From Gremmenia infestans (Eukaryota; Ascomycota; Leotiomycetes; Helotiales; Hamatocanthoscyphaceae), in assembly GCA_032629725.1 (NCBI GenBank), contig JAFEVB010000036.1:744001-808000 (forward strand): a stretch of DNA of 64,000 bases, written 5' to 3'. The stretch's first letter is position 1. Each line of letters begins with the position of its first letter. The position numbers and the translations under genes are program-made. The notes below the pieces were generated by a model, which was given only the letters and a program-made list of their open reading frames with translations, ran no database searches and was not told the DNA's origin. This document shows, in pieces, positions 23,469 to 35,145 of this stretch.

Positions 23469-24225
23469 AACAACCCTTTCATTTTTTGCGAGGGAATGGG
23501 TGGTGGAGGACGAGAGAGACCAGTGGAGGTCGTGGTGATATGTACATGATCGATCAATACAATTAGAGCTATTTCTTCTGTCCTAATCAGGAATTCGAAT
23601 TAGAAGGGCAGCTCGGTTGGCTACACATGCAAACCTAAGTAAGTACTGTGAGTCGAGTCGCTCATGGGGCATTTCGTTGGCCATTGGCCGATTGTAGAGA
23701 GTCCCAGTATCTTCAGCTACGTGTGACCCACCAGTTACTCTCCTCCTAAGTCCCTTGCTACCAGTTCTTCCTGTTCATTAAAGTCCGCGTACCTGTGCGT
23801 CCCAACTCCCTTAATCCGCTGCTTCTCAAGCTGTCGAACTGAAATCCATTGTCCAGATTAGCTATAGCAATATGTTGCAGGTGCTCGGCTTTATGAATAC
23901 ACGATCAAAACGCCGGTTTAGTTTACCATACATTCTTACATCATGTCGAGGAGTCCTTAGTACTAACAGTTTTCAAGTCACATTATTTAAAAAATGCACC
24001 TTGCACAGCTAGCCATGTTGGTTGGCAATGGCTCAAAATCTATTCTATTGTTGGTCTACCGTCCATACTAAGCAAGTCTAACCTTTTCGTCTTTATTTCT
24101 ATCGTGGTGGACCATGTTCGTCCATGTAGCAGAAGCCCACAGCTCTATCCATTTCCTCCCAGTCGAGTCTAGCAAAAGCACGCCCCCCAGTCATAAACTA
24201 CGCAGTTCGTCCGTCAACTCGTTTA
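23469..24225. other. Intergenic region between convergent ATP5 and GH63 genes
   Basis: This 757-bp stretch separates two convergent genes. I see no ORF with motifs and no RNA gene. Confidence 0.5.
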
Positions 24226-27200
24226 TCACTGTTCGTCCAATTGTGCCTCGAACTCATCACCTTTATCAAAATCTATACTTTGGTTGCTTCGCACCCGTGA
24301 TAATTGCTCGCTAACGTAATGGGCCGTATGTGCATCAGCCTCTTGTCGTTCTTTCACCCGTTCTTCGTTATCTGTATCAACTGATTTTACATCCTCCTCT
24401 CCATTGACCGAGGCATCAAAGTCGCTTCTTTGCCCCATGGAACGATTCGTTGATGAGCGCCGCATCTTCGGCTTCTCTGGCTTTGTGCTTTGACCGACAT
24501 GTCTTGTGAAGACATCGTCAAAGTAGTGGTTCATGCCTGTTGACGGGGTGCGCGGAGTTTGAGGGAGCCGGCAGCTGAGTCTGTTTTGGTAGGTCAGTAT
24601 CCGTGTGTCAGCAGTTGGAAAGATAAAATACCCAGTATCATGAATCATTCTTGCGATTAGCCCGGTCCAGCCACATTGGTGCGTAGCCCCGAGACCCCGG
24701 CCAGAATCGCCGTCAAAGAACTCGTGGAACCAAAGATTATCTTTCCAGTTTGGATCGAAATCCAGCAGGTCGTTTCCGTCATTGATAGCGCGACGTCCAT
24801 CGTCACCGCGGGCGAAAAGATGCTGAAGTCGATGCTGAATCTCTTCCGACACGTGTCCCAAGTGCATCAAATCCCCTGATCCTGTTGGACATTCTACTTT
24901 CAGTGAAGGGCCGTAGAACATGTAGAAGCGCTGTAGAGACTCGACAAGTAAAAAGTTAACGCAAAGCCAGATCGGACCCCGCCAGTTGCTGTTACCTCCG
25001 AAGAGACCGCTATCGGAGTCACCTGGCACATAGGAAACCTTGAACTCTTGCCCGTTGACGTCCATGGCATATGGATGCTTCTTGTGGTACTTGGACAACG
25101 ACCGAATTCCATGTTCACTCAGAAATTCATCCTCGTCGAGCATGCGCTTCAGGATCTTCTCCAGACGGTCCTTACTGACGAGGGATAGGAGAATTCGATT
25201 GTCTTTTCCTCTCTTCCTAATACTAGCCATATTACGCTCTGCCATGTCATGTCGATTTTCAACGAACCATTCAAGTCGCTTCTTGAACGCTGGAAGCTTG
25301 TTTATGAGCTCAGGTTCGAGAGTCAAGGTGGCGTAGAGTGGAATCAATCCCACTAGTGACCTGACAGGAAGTTGTTGACTCCAAGGTCCGCCGTACGAAA
25401 TAGCATCATAGTAAAATCCATCTTTCTCATTCCACAACGATTTCTCCTCTGTCGATCTGTCTTTGTAAGTCATGGCATCACTGATGAGCATGAAGTGCTC
25501 GAAGAACTTAGATGCAATGTCTTCGTAGATCCGGCGGTGCTTGGCTAGCTCCAAAGCGATGTTCAGCATGCACAGACAGTAAAATGCCATCCATCCTGTA
25601 CTATCGGCTTGTTCGAGAACACCTCCGGTGGGCAGGGGTTCGGAACGGTTGAATAAGCCAATGTTGTCCAAGCCAAGGAAACCACCTTCGAAGACATTTT
25701 TCCCGTCAAAGTCCTTTCGATTGACCCACCAGGTGAAATTCAGGAGCAGCTTCTGGAAGACCCGCTCTAGGAAATCCAAATCCTGGCGGCCATACATCTT
25801 TCTCTCGATCTTGAATGTTCGAAATGTAGCCCATGCGTGGACGGGTGGGTTGACATCTCCAAAATTCCACTCGTAGGCCGGCAGTTGACCATTTGGGTGC
25901 ATATACCACTCTCTGGTGAACAAGTCAAGCTGCTTTTTGGCAAATTCTGGGTCAATCATAGCCAAAGGTATACAATGAAAAGCAGAATCCCACGCCGCAA
26001 AGAATGGGTATTCCCATGAGTCTGGCATGGAAAGAATATCATCCAAATGCATGTGCTTCCAGTGGGTGTTTCTCACAGCCTTCCGCTCTGGTGGAGGGGC
26101 AGGTTGGGCAGGGTCGCCATTCGCCCATTGGTCCCAAATGAAGTGATAGTACTGTTTCGTCCACATCATACCAGCAAAAGCCTGTCGTTGAATATTCCGA
26201 AGATCCTCAGCCATTGGCAGAGGGCTGATACGATAATAGAACTCATCGGCCTCGTCTTTACGCTTGTCGATAATGTTGTCAAACAATTCCTCATCCATGT
26301 ACTCTTCATACCTCTTCGAAAATCGGAATCTGACTACCGCACACTCACCTGGAGCGACTCCACCACCTTCGTTGAACGCGAACCAGGCAGCTGACTTTGT
26401 GCCGGTTCGTTTAGGATTGATGGCCTTTTTCTCTCGACCCACAATGTGACGGTGGAAAGCATCCTTCACATATGGCTGTTGATTTTCCCCATCGTACAGG
26501 GTCTTGAAATTGGTATCATTCTCTGTGAAGATGAGCTCGGGCTGAACATCTTGACCGCTTGGGCCAACTCCTGGAGAAGGAGAAATCTGAAAGTATCGGT
26601 CTCCAAGCGAATGGTGCTTGCTATGCGCAACGTTCTCACTGATCTGGTGTATACTGGGCTTCTTATCTTCCGACTCGTGACCCCAGGCCCAAGTATTCCT
26701 GAACCACACATGGGGTATGATGTGTAGTGGCGCTGGCTCTGGGCCACGATTCCATGCGGTGACTCGGAAAAGGAGCTCCTCGGGATCATCGGTCTCCTTT
26801 GCGGTTTCAATGACAATATCCCAGTACTTATCGTTGTCAAAAATTCCCGTGTCGATAATCTGGTACTCGCGGTCTTCTTTGCCTCTTTTCGCATTCTCAG
26901 CAACAAGGTCTTCATAAGGGAATTTTCTTTGGGGATATTTGTAGAGGAGTTTCATGTATGAATGCTAGGAGAATGATATATTAGCAAAGGGAGGCGGAGA
27001 CGGACGCAGGGTAACAAACCGTGGGAGTATTGTCGACATGGAAGTGTGCCTCTTTGATGCTCTCTCCGTGGTTACCTTGAGGATTCGAGAGACCAAACAA
27101 ACGTTCTTTGAGGAAATCACTAGCCACTGGTCAGTAGTTCGTCTCGTCTATCACCCCGCAATATCTCACTCTTCTTCGTTCCAGAAAGCAAATGCAATAT

Positions 27201-27568
27201 TCTGCAGACCGTGGGTGTCGGAGACACCAGCAATGCCGTCCTCTCCCCACCTGAAGGCTCTCGACCTTGCGTGGTCGTGGGTGAAATCTAGACTACTATT
27301 AGGACTCCAGCTCTGCCAATTGGTGAAGGGCGACCGAATACTCACGGCTCCAAGCATCACCGTCGGCGCTGTAATCTTCTCGCACTATGTGGGATTGTTA
27401 TCAGCTTCAGGCTCTGTCTCAATTTGCAGCGAAGGACAGTGTACCGGTCGCCCATTGACGCTCAGCAACGTAGGGGCCCCATTTCTTCCAGTACTTTTCG
27501 CGCAGACGATCGGTCCTCAGACGCTTTTCCTCCTCGCACAGATACTCGTGGTCTTCTATCTTGACCAT
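24226..27568 (-). CDS. GH63-type (MGH1-like) glycoside hydrolase, no signal peptide
   Basis: Exons join from the ATG at 27568 (27568-27445, 27384-27346, 27287 onward) through TPT|HSYMKLLYKYPQ into the long frame ending at 24226. The last part probably has a 51-nt in-frame intron (24581-24631), for about 1,022 residues. The N-terminus MVKIEDHEYLCEEEKRLR lacks a signal peptide, so the enzyme is likely cytosolic. Conserved blocks include HARSRAFRWGEDGIAGVSD, ESIKEAHFHVDNTPTHSYMK, WEYPFFAAWDSAFHCIPLAM (candidate catalytic Asp region), GGFLGLDNIGLFNRSEPLP, FGGNSNWRGPIWLCVNFLL, and FHEFFDGDSGRGLGATHQ (candidate catalytic Glu region). The C-terminal 130 residues are polar and probably disordered. 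GH63 members hydrolyse alpha-glucosidic bonds; this branch resembles cytosolic enzymes rather than ER glucosidase I. The substrate is unknown. Confidence 0.82.
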
Positions 27569-29724
27569 GTTGGTGTTTACGTGTGTATAGGGAGATGGGA
27601 ATGGGGATGGAGATGGAGATAAAGATGGAGATTAAAGGGCGTGAAGGTTGGCGGTGCGGTGCGATGTAATCCTGTGTTGTGTTTTGTGGTTTCATGTGCT
27701 GCCGTCCAGCTATACTGTAGTTGTAGTAGGAAGGGCCGTAGGAAAGAGCTACCCCACCAATGACGTTGGGTCGGCAGCGTTGACCTTGGCGTTTCCTCCC
27801 AACAACCAAGCGATCAAGGAAGCGGGGCCGGGGCATGTCGTACCTACCTAGTTATTCTCGTATTGTAGAAAATCAGGACCAGATGTAAATACCTTGAGGT
27901 ACCTTACGACTAGGTATCCTTCATCGAAAATACATTAAGAGTGAAGCCTCGGAAGGACTCTCATGCATGTACCTGATCTATGTACAAGAATCAATCCACC
28001 CCACCACATCCGACCTCTGGTTTGACAGAAATAAGTGTAATTTTAGCGCGGGATGTCATTTTATAAGCCGGACTTTCTATTTACCGTCTTTGCTTATGAG
28101 ACATATTATATCTCTTGCATAATACTAAGGCTTATTAATTGCATATAAGATATTACATCTTTTTTGTTTTCCTAGGCTCAAGAGTTTTCATCATTCTTGG
28201 TCGTCCTTATATGTCGAATTGGGACGAAATGAGGTGTAGAGATGCCCTTAAAGGCATTGATCTGTGGGTTGAGAAAGAGGTGAAGTCTTGTTAGCATGGA
28301 CCATTATTGCATTGATATAAACTGCTAAAGCTCGGATTTCATTTTGTGGATTTTATTGTCCCTTTAAGCGCATTTCTTAATTATATCCTTCTAGAGTGGT
28401 CAAGTCTGAATGCTTCAAGACGTTGCAGGTACAAATTAGCTCTAAGATTGTTTCTCAGCACCTTCTAGCTACCATCTAGCGAGTAGCTATTCGGTTCAAT
28501 AAGCGGTCCGACGGCTGGTCAATATATCTTATATGAATCACTACATGAAGGATCATAGCTACTATATGGTATTCCTTATTAGCGAATCATTCCATGGCCA
28601 TAAGCATAGTGGAGAGAGTAACCAAGTATCCGTTAATCCAGTCACATTATCAAAATCTATATCTTCTTTTGTTCGACTGCTTTGCTCAGAACCAGTAGTC
28701 GATTTCGGGGTACATCTAACCAAGTGTGTCACGTAAATCACCTCCATGTGAAGCTTTGGGTACTGATGGGCCATCAGTGATTGCCTCGCCTCCCCTCTTA
28801 GTGCCACGCTAGTGCCTCAGGGCCTTCGGGCATCACATCACATCTTAGAATGCATCCCCTTTTACCACCCCAATATGCAGTCTTCCTGACAGGACTCGAA
28901 ACGTCTAATGTAGTCTGAGAAGTGGTGCATATAGACTTTCCGCATTTTATGATCGCCGAACAAACCTCTAAAAAGTACCTGACTGATGTGCTTATAGTAC
29001 ACTAATCATTTTTGTGGTAAGTGCTTGTTGCGTAGCCTATCTAGATGGACGAAGCTTGCAGGAGGTTCATCTAAAATTGATAATCGAGAAGTTTCAATGT
29101 TTTGAGAGTTGACATATTTTCCCGAGAAAAGGGTTTCTGTCCTCCGACAACCTGTTACTACATGACCCAAATATGGCGGGGATGGGTTTGCAATCGCCCG
29201 GTCATTTTGACATGTGCTGTTGAGAGGACTTCGTGTTCAGGCTTCCGAAAAATACCCCAAAACCAGGTGCATATCTTTCGCAAGGCTCATTTTTAAAGGC
29301 TTCCAGCAATAGAACGACGCAATGCAGTCTTGGTCAACGCCTATTGGGTCGTTTAGAAAGGTTGTTGGCGGCTGCTGCATAAAGGCAAAGGCTCTGTACG
29401 CGACGTTCTACAGCTTCTGCACACATGATCACATCTCAATACATTCAACCTCAGGTCTCATCTAGCGCAAGAGAAGATTCCGACCCTCTTCGCCTTCCTT
29501 GGAGAGTCGCAATACTCGTAAACCTGCAAAGCCTAACATCCCATTCTGCCCGCCGAGCCACGTTCAAGACCGCAGCGCAAGAGGAGAGGATTGATCCTAG
29601 CCCAGCCCAGCCTTGTGGCCGGTGATATACAAGTCCTCACCGCCTGATCTGTCCGTCGCTGCCTTGCAGCTCCTAGAACTGGCTTCTTCGTTCTTGGACA
29701 TCATTTCAAACGACATTGTCCAAG
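27569..29724. other. Long gene-poor AT-rich region before the STAND NTPase gene
   Basis: This 2.16-kb region has a marked AT-rich part (about 27850-29100) with many in-frame stops and no ORF with motifs. It starts with TACCTACCTA copies near 27841. It could be a decayed, point-mutated transposon or simple heterochromatic filler, but I recognise no terminal repeat or transposase relic. Confidence 0.4.
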
Positions 29725-32618
29725 ATGGATCCTTTGACCGGCCTCGGCATTGCTTGCAACGTAATGCAAGTCATCTCCTTCGCTCACGAAATATATTCCG
29801 TTGTGAAACGGATCAAAGAAGACGGCTCTGTAGATGAAGAGCTTCGCCAGCACGCTGATCACATTTCAGTGTCATCGAAAGGCCTGAAAAATTACCTCGA
29901 CAGGAGCGTACATCAGCAGCTTCCCAGAAATCAAACGAACCTCAGGGACGTCGCTTCTAAGTGTTTGAAGACTTCTAAGAAGATCCAAACAAAACTTGAT
30001 CAGATTGACAATACGCGCGGTGGCTCGGTTTCCCGGGCACTGAAATTGTCCTGGATGAAGAATGCTCTAGCACGATTGGAGAAAGACATGCAAAACTATC
30101 AAAATGCTATGCAAAGTCAAATCTTAGTACATTTATGGTGAGTACTTAGTCTACAAGGTTCTTGAGGAACCACTCTCTTGTGCTTTACAACATGATCGAG
30201 TCCTAACAAGAATGTCAACTTATAGTTGTGGTTTTAATTTACATCGTATCATGGAATAGACGAAGCGTGCTTCTGGTCGGCATGGCTAACTCGGATTATA
30301 GTGATCAAAATGAAGCTGCCAATCTCGCGCAGGACGCAGAATTCAGAAGTCTTGATCAGGTATTTCAAAACTTCATCATGGCTTATAGCCAAGGACAAAC
30401 GGAACTCAAAGATCTTATATTGGGTGAAGCGCAAACTACCCAGTCCTTGATCACAACGGAGCATAAAGAGACCCGAGCCTATACTAAGACGACCCAGGAG
30501 GATCTAGAACTGCGAAGAAATCTTGAACAGAAGCGGGAACACCTACTCAAGAGTCTCAAAGACGATAGTATGAATGCACGCAAGAATCAAATCGAAGGAG
30601 CCGATGGTGGTACCTTTTCTTCTGTATTCGAGGCCAATACCAAGACTCCCTGGCAAAGCTTCACGGAGTGGTTACGCTCAGATGATCCACTCTACTGGAT
30701 ATCAGGCAAGGCGGGTTCAGGCAAGAGTACCTTTCTGAACTTTCTTTTCGAAGATGGGAGGACTAAAGAACAACTCAACAAGTGGAAATTCGACTGTGCA
30801 ATCTATGCACATTTTATTTGGAGCATAGGAACACCTTCGCAAAGAAGTATTGGCGGCCTGCTCCGGTCCCTATTATATCAGATTCTCACTGAAAACGAAA
30901 GAATATTGGACAGCCTGCTGCGAGAAAATCCACGGCTTTCGACTTTCACTACTTCCAACGATTGGTCCAAGAAAGATCTTGAAATGGTACTTGTCAAGTC
31001 CCTGTCGTTGCATGAGCGGGGTGTCTGTCTCTTCATCGACGGATTAGACGAAATTGACCAAAAAGAAGGTCCCTTTAATCTTTTGGAGCTTGTAAAGCGG
31101 ATTTCGCATGCTCCAAGCAGGAAAGGGGTCAAACTTTGCGTATCAAGTCGTCCAGAACCTACTCTCTTTCGAGGCCTCGAAAGTTTTCCGAGACTTAGGC
31201 TTCAGGATCTAACGCGTCAGGATATGCGAGCGTATGTCAGCAGCTTCTTGCAAGCTAATCCGTTCAACTTCGAAGAAACCAACGAGAAGGAGTTCGTTGA
31301 TAGAGTTGTTGTCAAGGCGGAAGGTGTCTTTTTGTGGGTGTCTCTAGTTTTGAAAAGCTTGCAACGAGGGATCGCCAACGGCGATGATCCAAAGGAATTG
31401 ATGCATCGACTGGAAACTCTCCCATCTGAACTTGAACAGCTTTTCGAAGAAATGTTGAAGCGAATCGGTGACGATCAACCACTCTACCGCAAGGAAGCCG
31501 CCCTGTATTTCAACACCTGTATGAATCTCGATAACCTCCTCTTGCCTGGTCATGATAAAAATTTGTTCGTGTTTGCGGCCACGGTAGATTCTAACCTAAG
31601 GCATAAGCTTCTTGCTCAGAAATCACGCGCGTCTCTGGAAAATATAAAGGATATTCTACTTGCGGTAAATCGTAGACTAATATCGCGATGTGCGGGGTTG
31701 CTGGAGACAAATTTTGACGAGAAGGAAGGAACAGACATCGAGAAGATTCTTTCTCGCCAAACGCTTAGGCCTTGGGACAACCTACGAGTAACCTTGATTC
31801 ACAGAAGTGCAAAAGATTTTCTGCTGAACAAAGAGGGCATAATTCTGGATCCGGACGAGACGACTCCTACTGACCGGATATTCCAAATTACACAAGCTTT
31901 TGCGCTCGATGACTTATATCCAGACGGGAAGAGACGCGATGAATATAACACTGCACTACAAATTTTAGGCATTAGAGATTTAGGTTGGTCGGACGAACAA
32001 CAATCCGAAATTTTCAATTTGACTAAGAATATATACCAACGCAACGGCTGGCCTAATATATATGAGCTCGCCGCTAGGTATGCACTTGACCATTGTCTCG
32101 AGCCTCTCCGAGAGGGCAACTTTCGAAACCAAAGAGCGGTTCAGAACTATATTTTGCTTTGCGTATATTCCTCGTCGTACGACATCGATTCCCTGGACAG
32201 ATGGTTGCGGGTAGTACCAAACCTTCTAGAAATAGGCGCCGACCTTAATGCTATATTTGCGTCATGGGCCAATGCGATGACCGGCAATACCCATATAGGT
32301 TTTCCTACTCCCATATTTGCACGCGCTCTACATCTCATGCGCGAAATGATAATTCATGGAGGCAAAAGAATGCGCATAGCCACATTGGAAAAGTTTCTTG
32401 CCTTGTATCTTCAATCCGGCATAGATGTCAAACACAAGTTTCTAGGCTACCAGAGTGCTACTAGTAAACTACTAAATGTATTGAGGGAACCCAGGTTCCC
32501 CCTGCCGAGACAACACCCGTTTTCGGACATTACTTATGTAGAACATGATACTATGGTAGTGGAAATTAGCATCGCAACTCTTATTCACTCCTTCGATGGC
32601 TTACCGACGATCCGGTAG
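29725..32618 (+). CDS. STAND/NACHT-type NTPase with fungal N-terminal helical domain (NLR-like); 3' end probably frameshifted
   Basis: Exon 1 (29725 to about 30138) encodes MDPLTGLGIACNVMQVISFA and a helical stretch typical of fungal STAND N-terminal domains. After one intron (donor GTGAGT at about 30139; acceptor uncertain, most likely the AG before CGTGCTTC near 30262), a long exon runs to the stop at 32616-32618. The NTPase has Walker A in YWISGKAGSGKSTFLNFL, Walker B in GVCLFIDGLDEID, the downstream CVSSRPEPTLFRGLESFPRL, and GVFLWVSLVLKSLQRGI. The region beyond about residue 600 has no recognised repeat type. Such proteins act as non-self or heterokaryon-incompatibility sensors in related fungi; here that role is inferred. 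The frame continues, shifted, at 32630-33031, so the native C-terminus is probably longer. The neighbouring DNA is gene-poor. Confidence 0.85.
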
Positions 32619-32629
32619 AGACGTTAGCA

Positions 32630-33031
32630 ATGATGTCAAGATTAGGATTGGACACGGCGAAGGCGCATTACAGAATTCTGCTTTACTGCCACAGGGTGGT
32701 TGTCCGGAGCTGGATCGAGAAGACTATCTATGCAGTAAGTGACGAACAGTCACAAACCCTGTGCAATATTGCAGATTCAAAGGAATGGGATAGGAGGCTC
32801 GAGGAGACAATCCCGGCTCTCGAGAATCTTGTCGAAACAATGAAGGGGACGGAGGTGGAAGATGTCCACCAATGGCTTGTTGAAAGAGGCTACCCAATCG
32901 TGGAAGAAAGCGATGTTGAAGGAATCTCAGATACCGCTTCTTTAGACGAAATGGCCGAGATATACTGGAGGCTGAACGAAAAGTATGGGTTAAGAGCCCA
33001 GAAGAAGAAAGCATGCTTAGAGGACGTTTAG
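32630..33031 (+). pseudogene. Probable out-of-frame C-terminal remainder of the STAND NTPase gene
   Basis: An open frame of 133 codons begins 11 bases after the stop of the STAND ORF, in a different frame. Its start (MMSRLGLDTAKAHYRILLY) follows naturally from the end of the upstream ORF. The shifted frame is already open before its ATG, reading DDPVETLAMMSRLG. No GT-AG intron of normal length can be placed to join the two frames. The simplest reading is a single indel near 32600-32620 in one gene. A sequencing error, or a separate small gene, cannot be excluded. The product is acidic and ends RAQKKKACLEDV. Confidence 0.55.
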
Positions 33032-35145
33032 AGTGTAAGTCCTCGAGAGACAAAGGCAGCACGTCTGTTTTACATACCTACCTACTCTCGAACGGGACCG
33101 ATCGGGCAGTGCTTGAAAGTGGACACATAGAAGGATATTACACCCTGGGATCATACACTCCGCTCCCAAAGGTAGCAATAACTCGCCATCAAGATCTAAA
33201 CCATGGTAAATTCTTGCCAGTATCACTAATGTCTTCAGCTAACATCTAAGCAGGCATGAAAAGAAGTTCACTCTCGCCCGAGAGATGTGAACACTCTGCG
33301 ACGATCCCAGGAGACAACGTCCCGAAAACTCTCATATCTGGGAAATACACTCTACTACTCCACCTGCATGCGAGAGGAAAGACTTAATACTACACTCCTG
33401 CCTTAGAAGAAAACCTGGCATGCTCAAGTGAAGTACATGGATGATCAATGAACCCAAGAGAAGTGGGTAACTGAAAGTCCTAAAGAGAGGGCTGAAAATC
33501 TCGATATCATGAGGTGCAGAATCCCAGCAAGACTTGGGCTCATCTGGAGGTATCCAAGGTCGTCGCAAATTCCGTATAGACCTTTATTCAGCTAGGCGAG
33601 ATACTGTGAAAGGGGGTTACTTAGTCACGTGTTGTAGCATCGATCCTTCCTTCCCTTGAGAGAGCGTCCCATACGGCTACTCTATCGATATAGCGGCTAA
33701 GCGAATTCGAAAACCTAGTTGCATAGAGATGATGGAGGTTCTGCAGAAAAATCAACATCGCGTTTAAGAGCTTGCCTCAGATGCTTCTTCCTGACCAAGG
33801 ATCGCGTGCATAGCATAGCATAGCAACAACTACTCGATTTAGCTTTCCCATCACATTCCCCATCACATTCACAACCCCACCTCCTCGCCCAAACCCCCCT
33901 AACCGTGCCGTTCCCCCCAACCCATTCCCCCCAAAAGGCAAAAAGCTCATCCAGCAAGCCACGCTCCCACACGCACTAACCATACCTACATCCCCACCTC
34001 AGACATACAGGAAACACCACAGTCCACAACCGTACCTGTATTCCCATCCCATCTACTACCAGACTCGGTATATCCAAACCCTTCATTCTTCCCTACGTAC
34101 TTGCCAAGTTCTCTTCTCTTCCATATTAGTACGATCATTTCGAATCGTTGAATCCTAGTACAAATCAAATGAGTGTAGCGCGTTGTAACACTTGTTTAAG
34201 CAGGTGTTTTGGAGAAGAGAGGGGTTTGGGGTTATTCGATGCTATAGGGAGTGGGAATATTGCAGCAGTTTTCCATTGGGATTTTGCGAGTGAGCGAGGG
34301 AATAGATAAGATGAATAAGCGTTCTGTCGTGTGGTGTTGTGTGAGTATAGATAGGAAAGGATAAAGCGAAGGGCGTTGGATGATGAGGAGGATGGGGGCC
34401 ATGTATTGCGGAGCTGGATTATCCCTGCGTTGGGATGTCCTTAATTAAAGAAACGGCGAACAAAGTACGGCGAGACAGACAAGGCAAGAGAACCAGAAGA
34501 GGGCGAGGGCCTGCATACACACTTGTGCAAAAGCCATTGGAAAAGCTAAACAGCAGCACGAAGCTACGTCACATTTTAGACAGCCAATAAACATATTACT
34601 ATTTTTTTCATTTCATGTTCCTGCCTATTCAGCAGGATTATCAGCGTTTCCGCCCAGCGACTGGCATTTCCATTCGCAGGCCGCATCTTCGCATATGCCA
34701 CCTTCAAATTCTATCATACAGAATGTGCTTTTCCTCATTCCATTCCATTCCATTCCAGCTCTCCCCTAATGCAATCGCAAAGTAGCAGCAGCAACGGAGC
34801 AAGACGCATGAGCGAGTGCTCATGATGATCATCCATCTCATCATGCCCTGCAATCTCACCCCATAAAGAAAAAAGAAAATCGGCAACGTTAACAGCATAA
34901 TGCTGGGACTGGTCATCTTCATTTAATGCAAGTGCCTCGAAATCGCCACAAGTTTGCGAGACTTGGATACCGAAATTCTACGCCCGAGGCTCAATGATGA
35001 TGAAACTGCCGAATAGGTAAAGGTGAATGATGTACAAGATTCGTAATTTTCGAGGGAGGCGTATGTTACAGTCGGGAGGGACTTTGTTGGGACTGAAGAA
35101 GAGAAAAGGGATCATGGATTTTTCGGAATCTAGTGGACGATTCGA
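33032..35145. other. Long intergenic region between STAND NTPase and BET genes
   Basis: This 2.1-kb interval lies between convergent genes. It contains short tandem repeats: GCATA units near 33809-33826, a CCCATCACATT duplication near 33847-33872, and CCATT units near 34736-34756. No ORF with motifs is seen. Confidence 0.45.
34736..34756. repeat. CATTC/CCATT microsatellite
   Basis: Four consecutive CATTC units. No function is apparent. Confidence 0.7.
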
